A stretch of DNA of 64,000 bases. Source: Isoetes taiwanensis (taxonomy: Eukaryota > Streptophyta > Lycopodiopsida > Isoetales > Isoetaceae). Shown one piece after another: positions 10,400 through 21,600 of the stretch. Position 1 is the first letter of the stretch. The number at the start of each line of letters is the position of its first letter. The stretch lies in assembly GCA_021234155.1 (NCBI GenBank), contig JAJEKV010000028.1:9006134-9070133 (forward strand), in the 5' to 3' direction. The translations under genes were made by a program, and so were the position numbers. The notes under the pieces are model-generated. The model was not told where the DNA came from and did no database searches. It saw only the letters and a program-made list of their open reading frames with translations.

Positions 10400-13135
10400 T
10401 TTGGGGTCCAAATGATATAATTGGATTTTCCCTTTATTTTTCGTGGGTAGTTCGCATGTGTGCGGCTACCCACTGTCCACCATTGTAGAAAATCTGCTGA
10501 GATGAATGAGAAGCCTATCTATCTCGGTTTGTTGGTTTCATGCGAGCCCCATTCTAGAATTGCAATTAGGGGTCAATGCTATGGAAAGCAGAAACAATTG
10601 CAAGTAGGGGTTATCCTCCAAGCAATATATAGCTTCCAGAAAGAAATCCAAGGAGCAATATCATTGTCCTCTACTTCAAGTTCTTCTGATAACGCTTATA
10701 AAAATTGTGCAAATTAAGTACTCACAACACTAAACGAAAATGGATAAAAAACTTTCAAATGCAATATAAACATTGATATGGAGCAGCCTTACTGGTCCCA
10801 AGGATGCACAATAACCTAAATTCATTGAGCAAAGAATCCATGGCATAAGGGATGCACCTTATTTTGCGCAGTTGCTCTTTTGCCATTGCACTGAATAGAG
10901 TGGATAAGGATGTTTTAGCATTTCTTCATGCAGTCCAGTTTGAGTCTGCACAGATTCTTGAAGTCTGAACCTGCACATACTATTGAAGTTCGATAATTAT
11001 TGAAAGGCATTTGGAAGATCACAAATTGTTGTCATGGAAAATAAAAACAGAGGACTTTTCAAAGAATGTAGATAAGCTTTACTACATACTATGGTTTAAA
11101 ACAATACAGCTTCAATGGTGGGATAAGATACCAAGTTTGTGTCTTTACTGCACTATTTCCTGCTCATGCACTTCTCAAATAATGTAGATAATAATGGCGG
11201 AAAGAGAACCACAACTTGCTTTGTCTTCCTGCTTGTTTTCAGAAGAGCTTAGGACCTGCATTTGGCCATGCATCATGGCTGAAATGTTGACCTCGGACTC
11301 GCTAGAACCTATTCTAGCAATCTCAAAAAATTTGAAAATAGATTCTCTTTTAAGAATCAACGCATGGAAAAAACCGAATACTCAAAGCAAGGGCTTACCC
11401 AGTGAGGGCTTCCATCCAGAAATGGCATATGCGATTCAACGGACTGCAAGCATCGTGTGTTAGCAAAAGGTTAACCCGCAAATATCTGGAAAATGGAAGC
11501 AACACCAACAAAGATAAATGATATTTCGTGTTTATATGGTGCCCAACTCAAGGAAAGTGACCAGAGCACAAATGCAAAGATACAAACATGACATTATTAT
11601 TCACAATACCTGAATCGATTGGGGATCTTGCTGCATATGTCTGGCCATAATTTAGCTAAAGTTAGCAGATGTTTCTAAAGCTAGGCAAGGTCCAAACTTT
11701 ACCTAACTTTCCCTCTACAGACTTGGTTCCTCCATGCATCGTATGATCCCTTGAAGTTGTGAATGCAGACCTTACAAAGTAAACCTTACAAAGCTTTGAA
11801 ACCTTGCAAAGGCCATTGAAAAACTATCCGTGCTCCATGCACCACCAAGCAATCCGTGTTTACTGCAAATGAGCCATACAAATGTGTTAAACCAGATGTA
11901 GAAAAATAGTGATGTACTCCTTCTCGCTACAACATTACTTATTCGTTGACACCTATTCATACAACTCCAGCCCAAAGGCCATAGTTGGTGTGCCAAGAGC
12001 CTGAGCAGACTAACTCGCCCACATTTATCAGATTGATGGGTTCCAATGACGACTGCTCTCTCCCAAGAGATGACCTAATTGATGGAGCCTTGATTCAAAC
12101 AAAAACATCTTGAAGCTTCTTTGAAATGCAAAATCAGATAAGCAATAAACTCCTGAAGCTTCTGTACCTTGCAAAATGAAGTTTGCAGGCAGAGTCGTTT
12201 CACCAGGTCGGATCATTTGCGACCAAATATGTTGCGACCAGATGTCGTCCCAACCGAATCGGACATTCGTATATACCGATCGGCACAAATAAATCCGGCA
12301 AGAGTCGCTCGAGCTAGCGGGCAACATGCCCTAAAAAGTTTTGCCCTACAGGCATTTTTTCAAAGACATAAAATGCAATGTATTAAAACGATTTACAGAA
12401 TTTCCAATATAGTTCAACATAGTTAAATTTCGTGCAATTTTCAAGTCCTTACCAAATCTTGCCATAAGTGACCTTAAACCTAGGCCCTTATATTTTTAAC
12501 TTTGTATTTCCTTAAATGTAGGCCAAATTGAACCATAGACCAAATTGAACTATATGTCAGATTGAAATTTATGAGGTCAATATAGTCCCCACTTGTCTAT
12601 TGGTCATCAAGTCAATACGCTCAAGCATATTCACCATGCCAACTATCATGATCCAAAAGATGCCTCTAAATTCCAGTAAAAAGAAAACTAGAGTCTCAAT
12701 CATTAAATCTTAACAAATAAATGTAATATACAATGTCACTTGCCCATGTCACCCCAGGTCCTAGGTGGCCACCCTATAAGTTGGAACATGTAGGCCTTCA
12801 CTGAGTGTGCATCCCCTCATGCCATGACTAATACCTTTCTCGGCCATGACTAGTACTTTCACTGAGTGTGCATCCCCTCAGGCCGTATTGTCACGTATTG
12901 CTAATTCCCATAACTTAGCCCAAAATATTGTTTAAAGTGCAATGTCTAAGTGCACTTTGTTTGAAGTGCAATGTCTAATAACTAGATTCAAGGCCTCAAA
13001 AGGGAAAATGTGTGATGTTTTGTGCTTCTCATTAGTTCCTTGACGTAAAAGTTATTGTGTTTCATGCATGCCATTAAAGTGCTAATGATTCAAACAAAAC
13101 ATACAAGCCAAGCTTCGAATTCGAGGGAATGATTC
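10400..13135. other. CACTA interior without recognisable gene
   Basis: AT-rich DNA with only short open frames on both strands and no CACTA transposase motifs. From about 12730 to 12900 a phrase TTTCACTGAGTGTGCATCCC or close variants is repeated. Otherwise nothing can be supported. Confidence 0.5.
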
Positions 13136-13465
13136 TAGAACATAAGTATGACGAATAAATTGACTAATACTCTGACGAATATGCTGACTATTTGTCTGAC
13201 GTTAGATAGTCAGATTAATAGTCAGTATATTCGTCAGACGTTCACGTCAGGATACTAGTCAACTTGCTTGTCAGACCTTTAGTCAGACCAATCGTCAGGC
13301 TGTTCGTCAGAGTTTTCGTCAGACTAATAGTCAGAAAATTTTGCATCAGGCTACTCGTCAGGATATGCATCAGACAGTTTTCGTCAGGTTATACGTCAGC
13401 CCAGTCGTCATTACAATTGTCACTATGCGCTTAAAAACCCACCTTGGACCGCCTGACGATTTTCC
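13135..13465. repeat. Right subterminal repeats of the CACTA element
   Basis: More than twenty short GTCAG/GTCAGAC/CGTCAGG motifs with spacers of 3-12 bases, ending just inside the CACTA terminal repeat. They are the counterpart of the left zone. Confidence 0.85.
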
Positions 13466-14400
13466 TTACGTCTAGCAGGCATTCTCTTGTAGTGTTGGTC
13501 AATGTTCAGGAGGAGGAAGCGGATGGATAGCATGTTAGATTACAATAGAGAAGCTATTCTCAAGTTCTGGACAGAGAATACAAGAGTTTCTCCATACAAG
13601 AAAGACGTGAGGAGGTATGTATCAGAGACAGGAATAAAGATGGAACATCCAATTCACCTTCTTAAAGTCAGCCAAGTAAGTATTCATCCTATATTGTAGG
13701 GTTCATTATATGTAGCATTTATTTGGCATTCACACGATTTCCCTGCAGTTGCAATTCTACCTCAGGTTTAGAGAGGAGAATCCTCATATCAAAATTGCAT
13801 TGCAGACTTTTGAGAGGTTGAAACCGAGTTTTGTAAGGAGGATGCGTGAAAGGCATACATGCTGTTGCATCTACCACTTGAAATTTGAATACATCATGCA
13901 AGGATTGAACAGCCTGAGAAAATCGGGTGGAGTTCATGACAATTGCAACTGCCACTGTGATATTTGTGGCCCTGGCCCAGAATATGCAGCCAAGGAGCAT
14001 ACAATCAAGTGCATCAGTGATTTATGGAGACAAGTGGTCTGCAACAAAGGTGATGATGAGGAGTGGTTTGATCAAAACTGCTTGATGTTGGCGTGTAAAA
14101 AATGTGAGTTGGATAGAATTAGAAAATGTCCACAGGAAATGGATGGCACGGGTTCATTACTAGTTACTTGAAAGACATTTGAAAAGCAACCTGTGGACCA
14201 GGATAGAGAATTCAGGGATCCAAGAAAGGCTTTGAGTTACAAACCTATCTTAAGATTAGTACATAAGGAGAGAAGTCCCAAAGAGTTTCAAGAGGATATG
14301 AAGAAGGTAATATCAGATTTTGTTCCACACAATTACATAGCACATTGGAAGGCCAATCAGTTTAAACAGTGTGTGTCATCATTTCCAGAAGATACAAAAT

Positions 14401-15000
14401 TGTATCTGTTATTGACTTTGCAAAAAAATTACAAAGATCAAAATCTAGAATGAGCCCCGGCCAATGACCGCATACGCACTCAAGTTTCTATACTTGTTCA
14501 CATAACATATAGACATGATAAAAGTGTTGATATTCCTATTCCCTGCAAGTGCATTTAAAAGACCGGCCCAAAGAAGAAAAAAAAGAACAGAAGATTGGAG
14601 CAGATCAGGAATAGACTCAACAATGGTAGGAAGATCATAAAAGAGACTCACTTTTACATTTTCGATGATAAAGTGCATGACTCATTATTTGTGGAAATAA
14701 AGTGTATCCGTTATTGACTTTGCGTAAAATTACAAAGATCAAAATCTAGAATGAGCCCTACCAATGACCGCATACGCATTCAAGTTTCTATACTTGTTCA
14801 CATAACATATAGACATGATAAAAGTGTTGATATTCCTATTCCTGTGCAGACAGAAGAAGACTGTCCAAAGAAGAAAAAAAAGAACAGAAGATTGGAGCAG
14901 ATCAGGAATAGACTCAACAATGGTAGGAAGATCATAAAAGAGACTCACTTTTATATTTCTGATGATAAAGTGCATGACTTATTGCCTACAAAAGCATGCT
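14401..15000 (+). repeat. About 302-bp tandem duplication inside A1
   Basis: Copy 1 starts at about 14401 and copy 2 at about 14703. Both carry TTATTGACTTTGC, AATCTAGAATGAGCCC, ATACTTGTTCACATAACATA and GAAGATTGGAGCAGATCAGG. Copy 1 ends near 14680 and copy 2 near 14980. The duplicated part includes the IDFAKNY block and the lead to ISDD, so A1 has two degenerate copies of its first catalytic region. Confidence 0.92.
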
Positions 15001-16432
15001 GCATGGCTTAAGGAACAGGAAATAGAGTATGAGAAGCATTGGGTTTGGAGTGATGGCTGCTCATCACAATTCAAGTCAGCAAAACCTTTTTTTTTTCTTA
15101 GGCAGGTACTTCACAATGAATGACAAGGAAATAGTGTGGAACTACTTTGCCACTGCTCATGGTAAAGGTGAACATGATGGTGCAGGTGCTGTTATCAAAA
15201 GGCTGCTAAGTAAGGAACAACTCAAACCCAATGGTGTGCAACTGAGGCATGCTAAAGATATTGTAAAATTTCTGTGTACATATTTCAGCAGTCTACCAGT
15301 TGATGAAACAGATGAGATCAAAAGATATTTTTGGAAAATTGAACCTGCTGTTGTGGCAAACATGCAAGAATATGAAATTGAAACACTTAAAGGCACAAAA
15401 AAGATTCACTGTATCAGACCTGTCAGCAGGAGTAGACCAAACAGGCTTGCTCATAGATGTCTGTCATGTTTCTGCTTGTTTTGCATGGATCAGAATTGGG
15501 ACTTCTGCATCAATACATGTAGATTTGGAAAGTGGGAGGTAACTGACTTAAAACCAGGAGTTGAGAAGAAAAAGGAGACTCTTGAACAAGCCAATGAATG
15601 GATCAGTAATTTGGTAGAGGTAGGTGACAATTTTGCAGTGAATGCTGAGGTAGACAATTCAGAGGGTGTGGACTTCTACATCCTCAAGTGCATAGAACCC
15701 AAATGCACACTTGAAGATTCATACAAAGATGGATGGGGGCAAAAATTTGGAGTGCATGAGGTTATCTTAAGTGGACTGTATTATCAATTCTTGGGTAATT
15801 TCAAGTACATGTTGCTCATTAAACAACCCGAAGCCTCCGTGCATAGCCACGTGGTAAGATATCCTAAAATTGATATGGACAAAATAGAAGGCACAGACAT
15901 GTACAAAATTTCGCAGGAGACCCATGAAAAAATTATGGCCAATCTCCCAATAACATTGTAATTCTTTGACACTTAACCAAATTGATGTAATTCTTTGCAA
16001 GTGATTTGTTGTTCCAGCACCTAAGCACGTAAGCACATATTTGTATATATATTAATAATAGTGAGGATGCACAAGGGTGGTGTGCATGGACACGTACTTT
16101 GAAATGAAGATTGAATTGTTGTTTAAGAATGTACATTTGTGACATTGAATAACATTCAATTATTTATTTTGGTACCATCACTATCCCAACATTCTTGGCA
16201 AAAATATATTGTCAAGGCATTTCCTCGATGTGACATGTGTCAATTCCAATGGTCATACGAAATATTTAAGCTTGGTTACGAATTAATTGTTCTGGCGCGT
16301 GTGAGGTAGGATTTAAGCACTAGGCACCTAATCATAGGATTTAAGCGCTTCTTACAAGCTCACGCTTCCGCCCATTCTCCGCCAATTTTCGCTCAAATCC
16401 TTCGGCCAATCCTTCGCCATGAAACGCAGTTA

Positions 16433-16758
16433 GTGAGGAGCCGGAGGTGACCTCCAAGAGGCGCTTACTTGGCCTCGAAGAGGTGTTCCCTCCACTCTTC
16501 CCTCCACTGCCCACTCTTCTTGCCTCCTCTACTGTCCACTCTACTGCCTCCTCATTTTCTGATTCTTTCGATTCCTCATTTTCTGATTCTTGAAAATGAG
16601 GAATCGGAAGAACTTTCTGAGCAAGAGTATGCCACGGCCGTTCTTGAAGGGTGGGAAGGGTCTAGTGAAGACGAGTGGTCTAGTGAAGAAGAAGAAGCCG
16701 ATAAAGAAGACGAAGCAGATGAAGAAATTGAAGACGAATCCGCCGAATTCGAGGAGTT
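16433..16758 (+). pseudogene. Acidic low-complexity coding segment between A1 and B1
   Basis: A segment with an ATG at about 16419 is followed by an in-frame stop, then by a frame rich in Glu, Asp and Ser (SEQEYATAV, EGSSEDEWSSEEEEADKE, EEIEDESAEFEEF), ending at a possible donor ATG/GTATTT near 16758. It contains a perfect 14-bp inverted repeat (GATTCCTCATTTTC near 16569 and its complement near 16591). It lies between the two convergent genes of element 1. It could be a fragment of an acidic host protein captured by the element, or a third small gene. No family is recognised. Confidence 0.4.
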
Positions 16759-16829
16759 CATGGTATTTGTTTTCTTAATCAATTTTTTGTTAATCAATTT
16801 TCTTAATCAATTAATTTTTTGTGTTGCAG

Positions 16830-17640
16830 ATTAGGGCCTCCAGCTTGCCTCCAGCTTTTTTTTTTAATTGTTCTTGCCTCCAGCTTGCCTCCAGATTGCC
16901 TGCGGAATGTCACCTCCAGATTGCCTCCAGATTGCCTACGGGCTTTTTTGTTACCATATGAATGCAAGCCTCCGGGCTTTTTTATTGTGAATAGTTGAAG
17001 CCTCCGGGCATTTAATTTTCAAAAACTTTGTTATGATGTACAGCCAAACAGGCTTTGAAAATATTTTGAATGTAAAAAAGTTTTTGATTCTACTTCCATC
17101 TGAAAACGTTCTTACTTCTATTATCCATGCATGTGACAAAACATTGAATTCTTGTACAGTCCATTCAAATTTTGCTTGAATGTAACAGTGCTCTAGCTCA
17201 AACACTAAGCACTTTAATTAGTTTCAGCAGTGCTTGTGAGTAAGCACTAGTTAACACGAGCACTTATGCAATGAACAACTAGCTTTAAACAGTTATATAG
17301 CATAACAGTAAGCACTGCACCTTAACTGCATGACAATAAGCACTTGATGACATTAACACTTCTGCAATGGCTTTCTAGCGTTAAGCAACTACATACTTAG
17401 TAACTGTCACTGCATAATAGTAAGCAGTATCTGACATTAAGACTCGTACCAGACTAGCACTTGCAAGCAATTTTTTTTTAAGCACTTGATAAGTTTTAAG
17501 CACCCCTTGCAGTCAGCATTGAACTACATAAAAATTATAACAAAAACATTCTTAAATTAATATAAGATAAAGATGGTACATGAAAAGTGTAGGATTCCTT
17601 GGCCTAAATAAATGACAATCAGGCCAATAATCATAAATGT
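16830..17640. other. Interior of element 1 with TGCCTCCAG and AAGCACT repeats
   Basis: From about 16825 to 16980 the phrase TTGCCTCCAG recurs about eight times. From about 17200 to 17500 AAGCACT or AGCACTT recurs about eight times with irregular spacing. The same heptamer (as AAGTGCTTA or AAGCACTTTA) sits in both terminal repeats of element 1, so it may be a binding site of the element's own protein. No gene is visible. Confidence 0.5.
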
Positions 17641-17651
17641 CTCAGGCTTAA

Positions 17652-18865
17652 TCACAGTAATGAAGGATAACAATGTTCATCACCATAAACCTTCTTCAAT
17701 TCCTCATTCACAAGGGTGCACAACTGCAATTGTTTTCCAGAAAGTCTTTCCAAGCATAGCTTCCTAATCTTTCTATCTGTCATAGGCCAGGGCATGCAAT
17801 TGTGTGTGTTCTTCACCAGTAACTTCATTTTTTCCTCAGTCTTGGCCTGCAGTATTCCTTCTATCTTTGGGGTGAGTACTGTTAGCACTTCATCACAGAC
17901 ATCCATCTTGAATGCAGGTACTAGCAGAAGTTTCCAGGGGCTGCTAAGGTAAGACTTGTATAATGAATCATCAAGAAGCAAAGTCTTACCTTTGAATCTT
18001 GGGTATGACTCATATATTTTCCCAAGTGGATTCATCATGACTGGACAACCAGGTTTGTCAGGGTGGGGAAAACTGGTCTTCACACATTTTTCCTGTCCCC
18101 ATACAAATAGAAATATGTCCCTCAAATCTGGACATGGTACTTGCAGCACATCTTCCACATTAGAGAGTTGCATTGATGACCATATAACAACACCTTCAGG
18201 AAGAACACTGCTTCTGGTCTGAATATCACTTTCTTTCTGCTAGTGTATGTCATTGTCAATCCTGATTCCAAGCGTATGTGTTCATTTGCACCAAACGTTT
18301 TTACCAACACACCATTTAAATCCAAGACAATGAGTTTATCTTTTGCTGCCAAATCAATATTAAGTACGTTGGAACATCCTGAATACCTACACAACAGGAA
18401 TTACTACATGCATAAATAGATGAAGATGAAAATGAAAAATGGGTTGAATGTGGAAACCTTTCTGTATCAACAGCAGGATTCTTTGACCTAACAGAATCAA
18501 CTGGTAATCCTACAGTGAATGCAACAAAAGAAAATCAATAATATTCAATGTTTTAAGCAACACTAAGTTGTGGCCTTGGCCAGCACTTCCCACACTGACT
18601 TTCCAGGGTTTGAAAGGGCATCAATCACTTGTTGAAGATCAGGCTCACCTGAAACTTGAGGGCCTGATTGTGTATTTTCTTCAGAAAACACTTTGATAGG
18701 TGTGGTGTCATGATTGAGACTGCTTACTGCATCTTTCACAGTGCTGCTTCTTGTTCTCTTTCTTGTAGCCTGAACAACTTCTTTGCTATCCTCCAGTTTA
18801 CCCCTCTTTGTTCTTCTGCCCTTTCCTTTTGACAAAAATTCACCCAAGTTGCCCTCATCCAATGG
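17652..18865 (-). pseudogene. B1, C-terminal part: FCP1/NIF-like phosphatase domain
   Basis: Reading leftward, a basic, Ser/Thr-rich segment (18865-18566; GKGRRTKRGK, RKRTRSSTVKD) precedes an FCP1-type domain. The domain shows KLIVLDLNGVLV (about 18330-18295), RKKVIFRPEAVFFLK, then after a frame change near 18190-18205 VVIWSSMQLSNVEDVLQ, FVWGQEKCVKTSFPHP, NPLGKIYESYP, KTLLLDDSLYKSY and VPAF. FCP1/SCP phosphatases are HAD enzymes that dephosphorylate Ser/Thr, typically on the RNA polymerase II tail. Here the second acid of the DxDx motif is Asn, so activity is doubtful. An acceptor-like TTGTGTAG lies just before YSGCSNV near 18390. Element 2 cuts the gene at 18866-18869; its N-terminal half resumes at 28396. 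Confidence 0.75.
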
Positions 18866-19134
18866 AATTGGGTAAAAGCACGTTAGGGTGATAAAATATT
18901 GGGTCATTTTAATACATATACATTTTAAGAAATGTATAATAATTACCGTGAATTTTGGTTTTTTTTTCGACCGAAAATAGGCAATGGAAAATTCCCTCCA
19001 ATTCTTTCTTCCCCGTTCTTGTTTCTTTGTCCTTTGATCTCTCTGCTTTTACCCTGCGATCCGGCACCTCGATCTCTTGCAAGCGACTAAAGCACGCTCT
19101 TCCGAAGTCGCTTGGTCATTCTCAACAAATCAAA

Positions 19135-19266
19135 GGTACAATCGTCTTCTTCCCTAGTTTTCTTCTTTCTGCTTTTAATTTATTACTTTAGGTTTTTGTT
19201 TACATGTGCAAGCTCAGATTGTTGCACCTTTAGGACAATTAAAAGATATTTGTTGTTGCATTGCAG
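19135..19266 (+). other. Probable 5' UTR intron of B2
   Basis: AAAG/GTACAATCG starts and TTGTTGCATTGCAG ends a 132-base, T-rich stretch just before the ATG at 19276. It has a suitable pyrimidine-rich 3' end. Inferred from splice-site look only. Confidence 0.5.
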
Positions 19267-19275
19267 GTATAGACA

Positions 19276-20170
19276 ATGACAAAGACACCAAAGAAGAGTG
19301 CTGCCCCTGCATCAGTCCGAAAATCTCCCAGGGCTTCCAAAGCAACATATTTGAAGTCTGGAACTCCTGGCTGTAGCAAGGAGAACCGAAATGAGGACAC
19401 AGTATTTTCTGCAAGGGATCTGGCGAATATGAAATTCAAGGAAAAATTTGCAGAGTACAACTCTTTAGTGACAGAAGTTTGGGGATCTAAGGAACCTACC
19501 AGGTACGGGTACAAGGATGAGCTGGTGAAGTTGGAAGATCAGGCAGAATTTTTCAAGTGGTACGAGTTTGCATTCGGTAGGAAAGATGTACAGAATCACT
19601 ATGTTCCCCTGTATTTTGCTCGAGCATTTGCCTTACACTTAAAAGGTGAATCAGTTGATTGGGATGATGTGAAAAAAACAGCCACAGCTAAAAGCAAGGT
19701 CAAAGAATCCGGAGGTTTTTGGAAGTTGTAACGATTAAGTCGAAAGCAATGCCAAGGGCCACAAGTCCTATGATACTTTCTACAGAAAAGAGGATCTGGA
19801 CAGTTTGAATGTATTTCTTGAGAGCAGATCCTCTTTGAAGGAAAGCATATGTAAGGAGATGCGAATTTCACAGGAGACGAGACTGCAGCTATATGAGACT
19901 TTGAAGCATAGGGAAGGGGAAAGGGCAGTATATTCTAAGCTAGTCCATGAGGCCGAGACTAATTACTTGAATCTGATGTCAGAGTTGCAGGCATTTCAAC
20001 AGCAGATGGATGAAAGTGACGGTAGTGCTATGAAGTTTGAGCACATAAAATGGAAGGTGGAGGATGCAATTGCGCAGAAGAGCAAGCGGGGGCGGGATCT
20101 AGCTGAGCTTAGCAAGGAAGTGGAAGCAAAAGCATCTGAGTTGAGGCGGTTAGATTCGAACTCAATTTAA
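19276..20170 (+). pseudogene. B2, first part: basic N-terminus and coiled-coil protein
   Basis: The ATG at 19276 opens a 151-residue frame with a Lys/Ser/Pro-rich start (MTKTPKKSAAPASVRKS) and a mixed-charge body (YGYKDELVKLEDQAEFFKWY, FGRKDVQNHYVPLYF). It stops at 19731. A second frame resumes at about 19770 with HKSYDTFYRKEDLDSLNVF and runs to 20170; it is rich in heptad-like Leu/Glu/Lys (SKLVHEAETNYLNLMSELQ, EDAIAQKSKRGRDLAELSKE) and should form a coiled coil. A stop and a frame change at about 19728-19755 separate the two, either a mutation or a small intron. No family is recognised. Its place matches the N-terminal half of B1, also partly coiled-coil, in element 1. Confidence 0.6.
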
Positions 20171-21600
20171 GGTCTTCAAAAAAAGAGAGCAATTGAGGGG
20201 GGGACACAAAGATTTTGGAGTTGAAGGAGTTCTTAGATCACTCCTCGGTCCTTAGCTTGCAGCCTCCTCCTCTTTCTTTGATTCGATTCTTGAGAGCGCC
20301 AAATGCTGATTTTCAGTCCTGCACAAATTGCGAGCAGTGTTTTGATTCCTCCCAGTGGTATTGGCATCTTGCAGACATCCTTACTGCCTATTATGTATCT
20401 CCTATCTTGCTAGCACAAGGAACAACTGCGCGGTACCAGGCTGCACATGGGATGTGAATCTACCTCGTGCATTGAGGCTGATTGGAAAAGGTAAGCATGC
20501 ATAATCGATTTCTTTCATGTCTTTCTTTATTAGTTGGTAGATGGATATTAGTTAGAAGTTGTGCTTTGGTTGTGCATTAATTGTTCTGTAGTATATTAAT
20601 TACATTTGGGTTTTAAAATGTAGGTTGAAGTGAAGATTTGTAAAACATCATGTTAGTACATGAATATTATTAATGTGCATGATGTACAGTGTTGCCAGAT
20701 ATTATTGAGGAGTTACTTTTATGTACTAAGAAAATAGGATAAGTAGGTAACTGCCTGTGTGTACATTTGTATAACATGTGGTCTTCTACTGGGGGACATT
20801 TTGATACATGCTGTACTCTATGATACATTTTAATGCAATTACAATTTTCCAGTAAGCTTTTCCAAAGTTGGCTCCAAATACATATATCTAATATATCTAA
20901 TACAACTACATGGAATGCATTTATGAATTCTTTTTTCTAGGAAGCTTTCTACATTTGGATGTGGATACATAAAACTGTACATAGTTACGAATACGATACA
21001 TGGAGTACATTTGGAATTGGATTGTACATTGCTTTTCGGATTGTACATTTCTTTTCAATCATCTAGTTACTATTGGTAATGCTTTCATTCTTGGTGACAT
21101 GGGTAGTATAAAGAAGCCGAGAGAAAGGTATGTGATATGTGGTTATGGTCTCTTCATATGTATTTCAATTTCACCTCGTATGCATGATGCAAGAAGAGAG
21201 TAGATCCTCCCGCCGCAAAGACACTTGATTTTTCAAGTTGTGTAGATGATTATTATGGAGGGAAGCATGATAAGTCAACCCCGATCCACATCTAGGTCAC
21301 CTCGAACACATTGAACACATTTGTAGCAGAGCATGAGAGACGAGGAAAAGGAACATCAAGTAAGTAATTAGTTTTAAATAAATTTTTTGGATTTTATAAG
21401 GAAGCAAATTGAGCTCATTTTTTTTAATAATAGAGACTGGTTGTCACAAGCAAAGCTACAATTGTAGCTTCATATGCACAACAAATTGAGCTCCGAAGCA
21501 AAAAATTTGAATGTGGCAACACAGTGTATGTCCATATTAGTTTAATTTCTACATTTTCTTCTTTGTTTATCTTCTTTGTTGACAATGAGTTATCTTGTAG

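Larger units (their letters stand above)
8965..13494. mobile_element. CACTA (En/Spm-like) transposon inserted in A1, non-autonomous
   Basis: The right end read inward is CACTACAAGAGAATGCCTGC and the left end is CCTTACAAGAGGATGCCTGC, a match with few differences that continues into GACGT..AAATCGTCAG. CACTACAAGA is the hallmark end of plant CACTA elements. Subterminal DNA on both sides is packed with GTCAG/GTCGT/TAGTC motifs, as the transposase-binding zones of this class are. The flanking triplets (GGA and TTG) do not match, so no target duplication survives. Bridging the insert keeps A1 in frame (..KGKE/SMFRRRK..). No TNP2-like transposase frame is present; the interior holds duplicated and perhaps captured host sequence. 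Confidence 0.9.
8414..15961 (+). pseudogene. A1: DDE-like transposase of element 1, disrupted
   Basis: The presumed transposase is in pieces: exon 1 (8414-8964, basic N-terminus); after the CACTA insert, 13498-13675; a GTAAGT/CAG intron (13676-13748); then 13749 onward. Landmarks are EENP..ERLKPS..RERHTCCC, a Cys cluster NCNCHCDIC, IDFAKNY (about 14407-14430), ISDD..HD (about 14957-14975), VWSDGCSSQFKS (about 15046-15081), AHGKGEHDG (about 15157-15183) and a C-terminal region to 15961. The acidic residues in IDFA, SDGC and the GKGEHDG block resemble a DDE-type core. Defects are many: a stop at 14169, a frame change in the oligo-A near 14421-14427, a tandem duplication at 14401-15000, and a frameshift in the T-run at about 15087-15097 between SDGC and GKGEHDG. 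A2 is a second copy of the same family. The superfamily is uncertain. Confidence 0.85.

Noticed and set aside
8962-13497. 3-bp target duplication for the CACTA element
   Set aside because: GGA on the left and TTG on the right do not match; any duplication has decayed, so it is not claimed.
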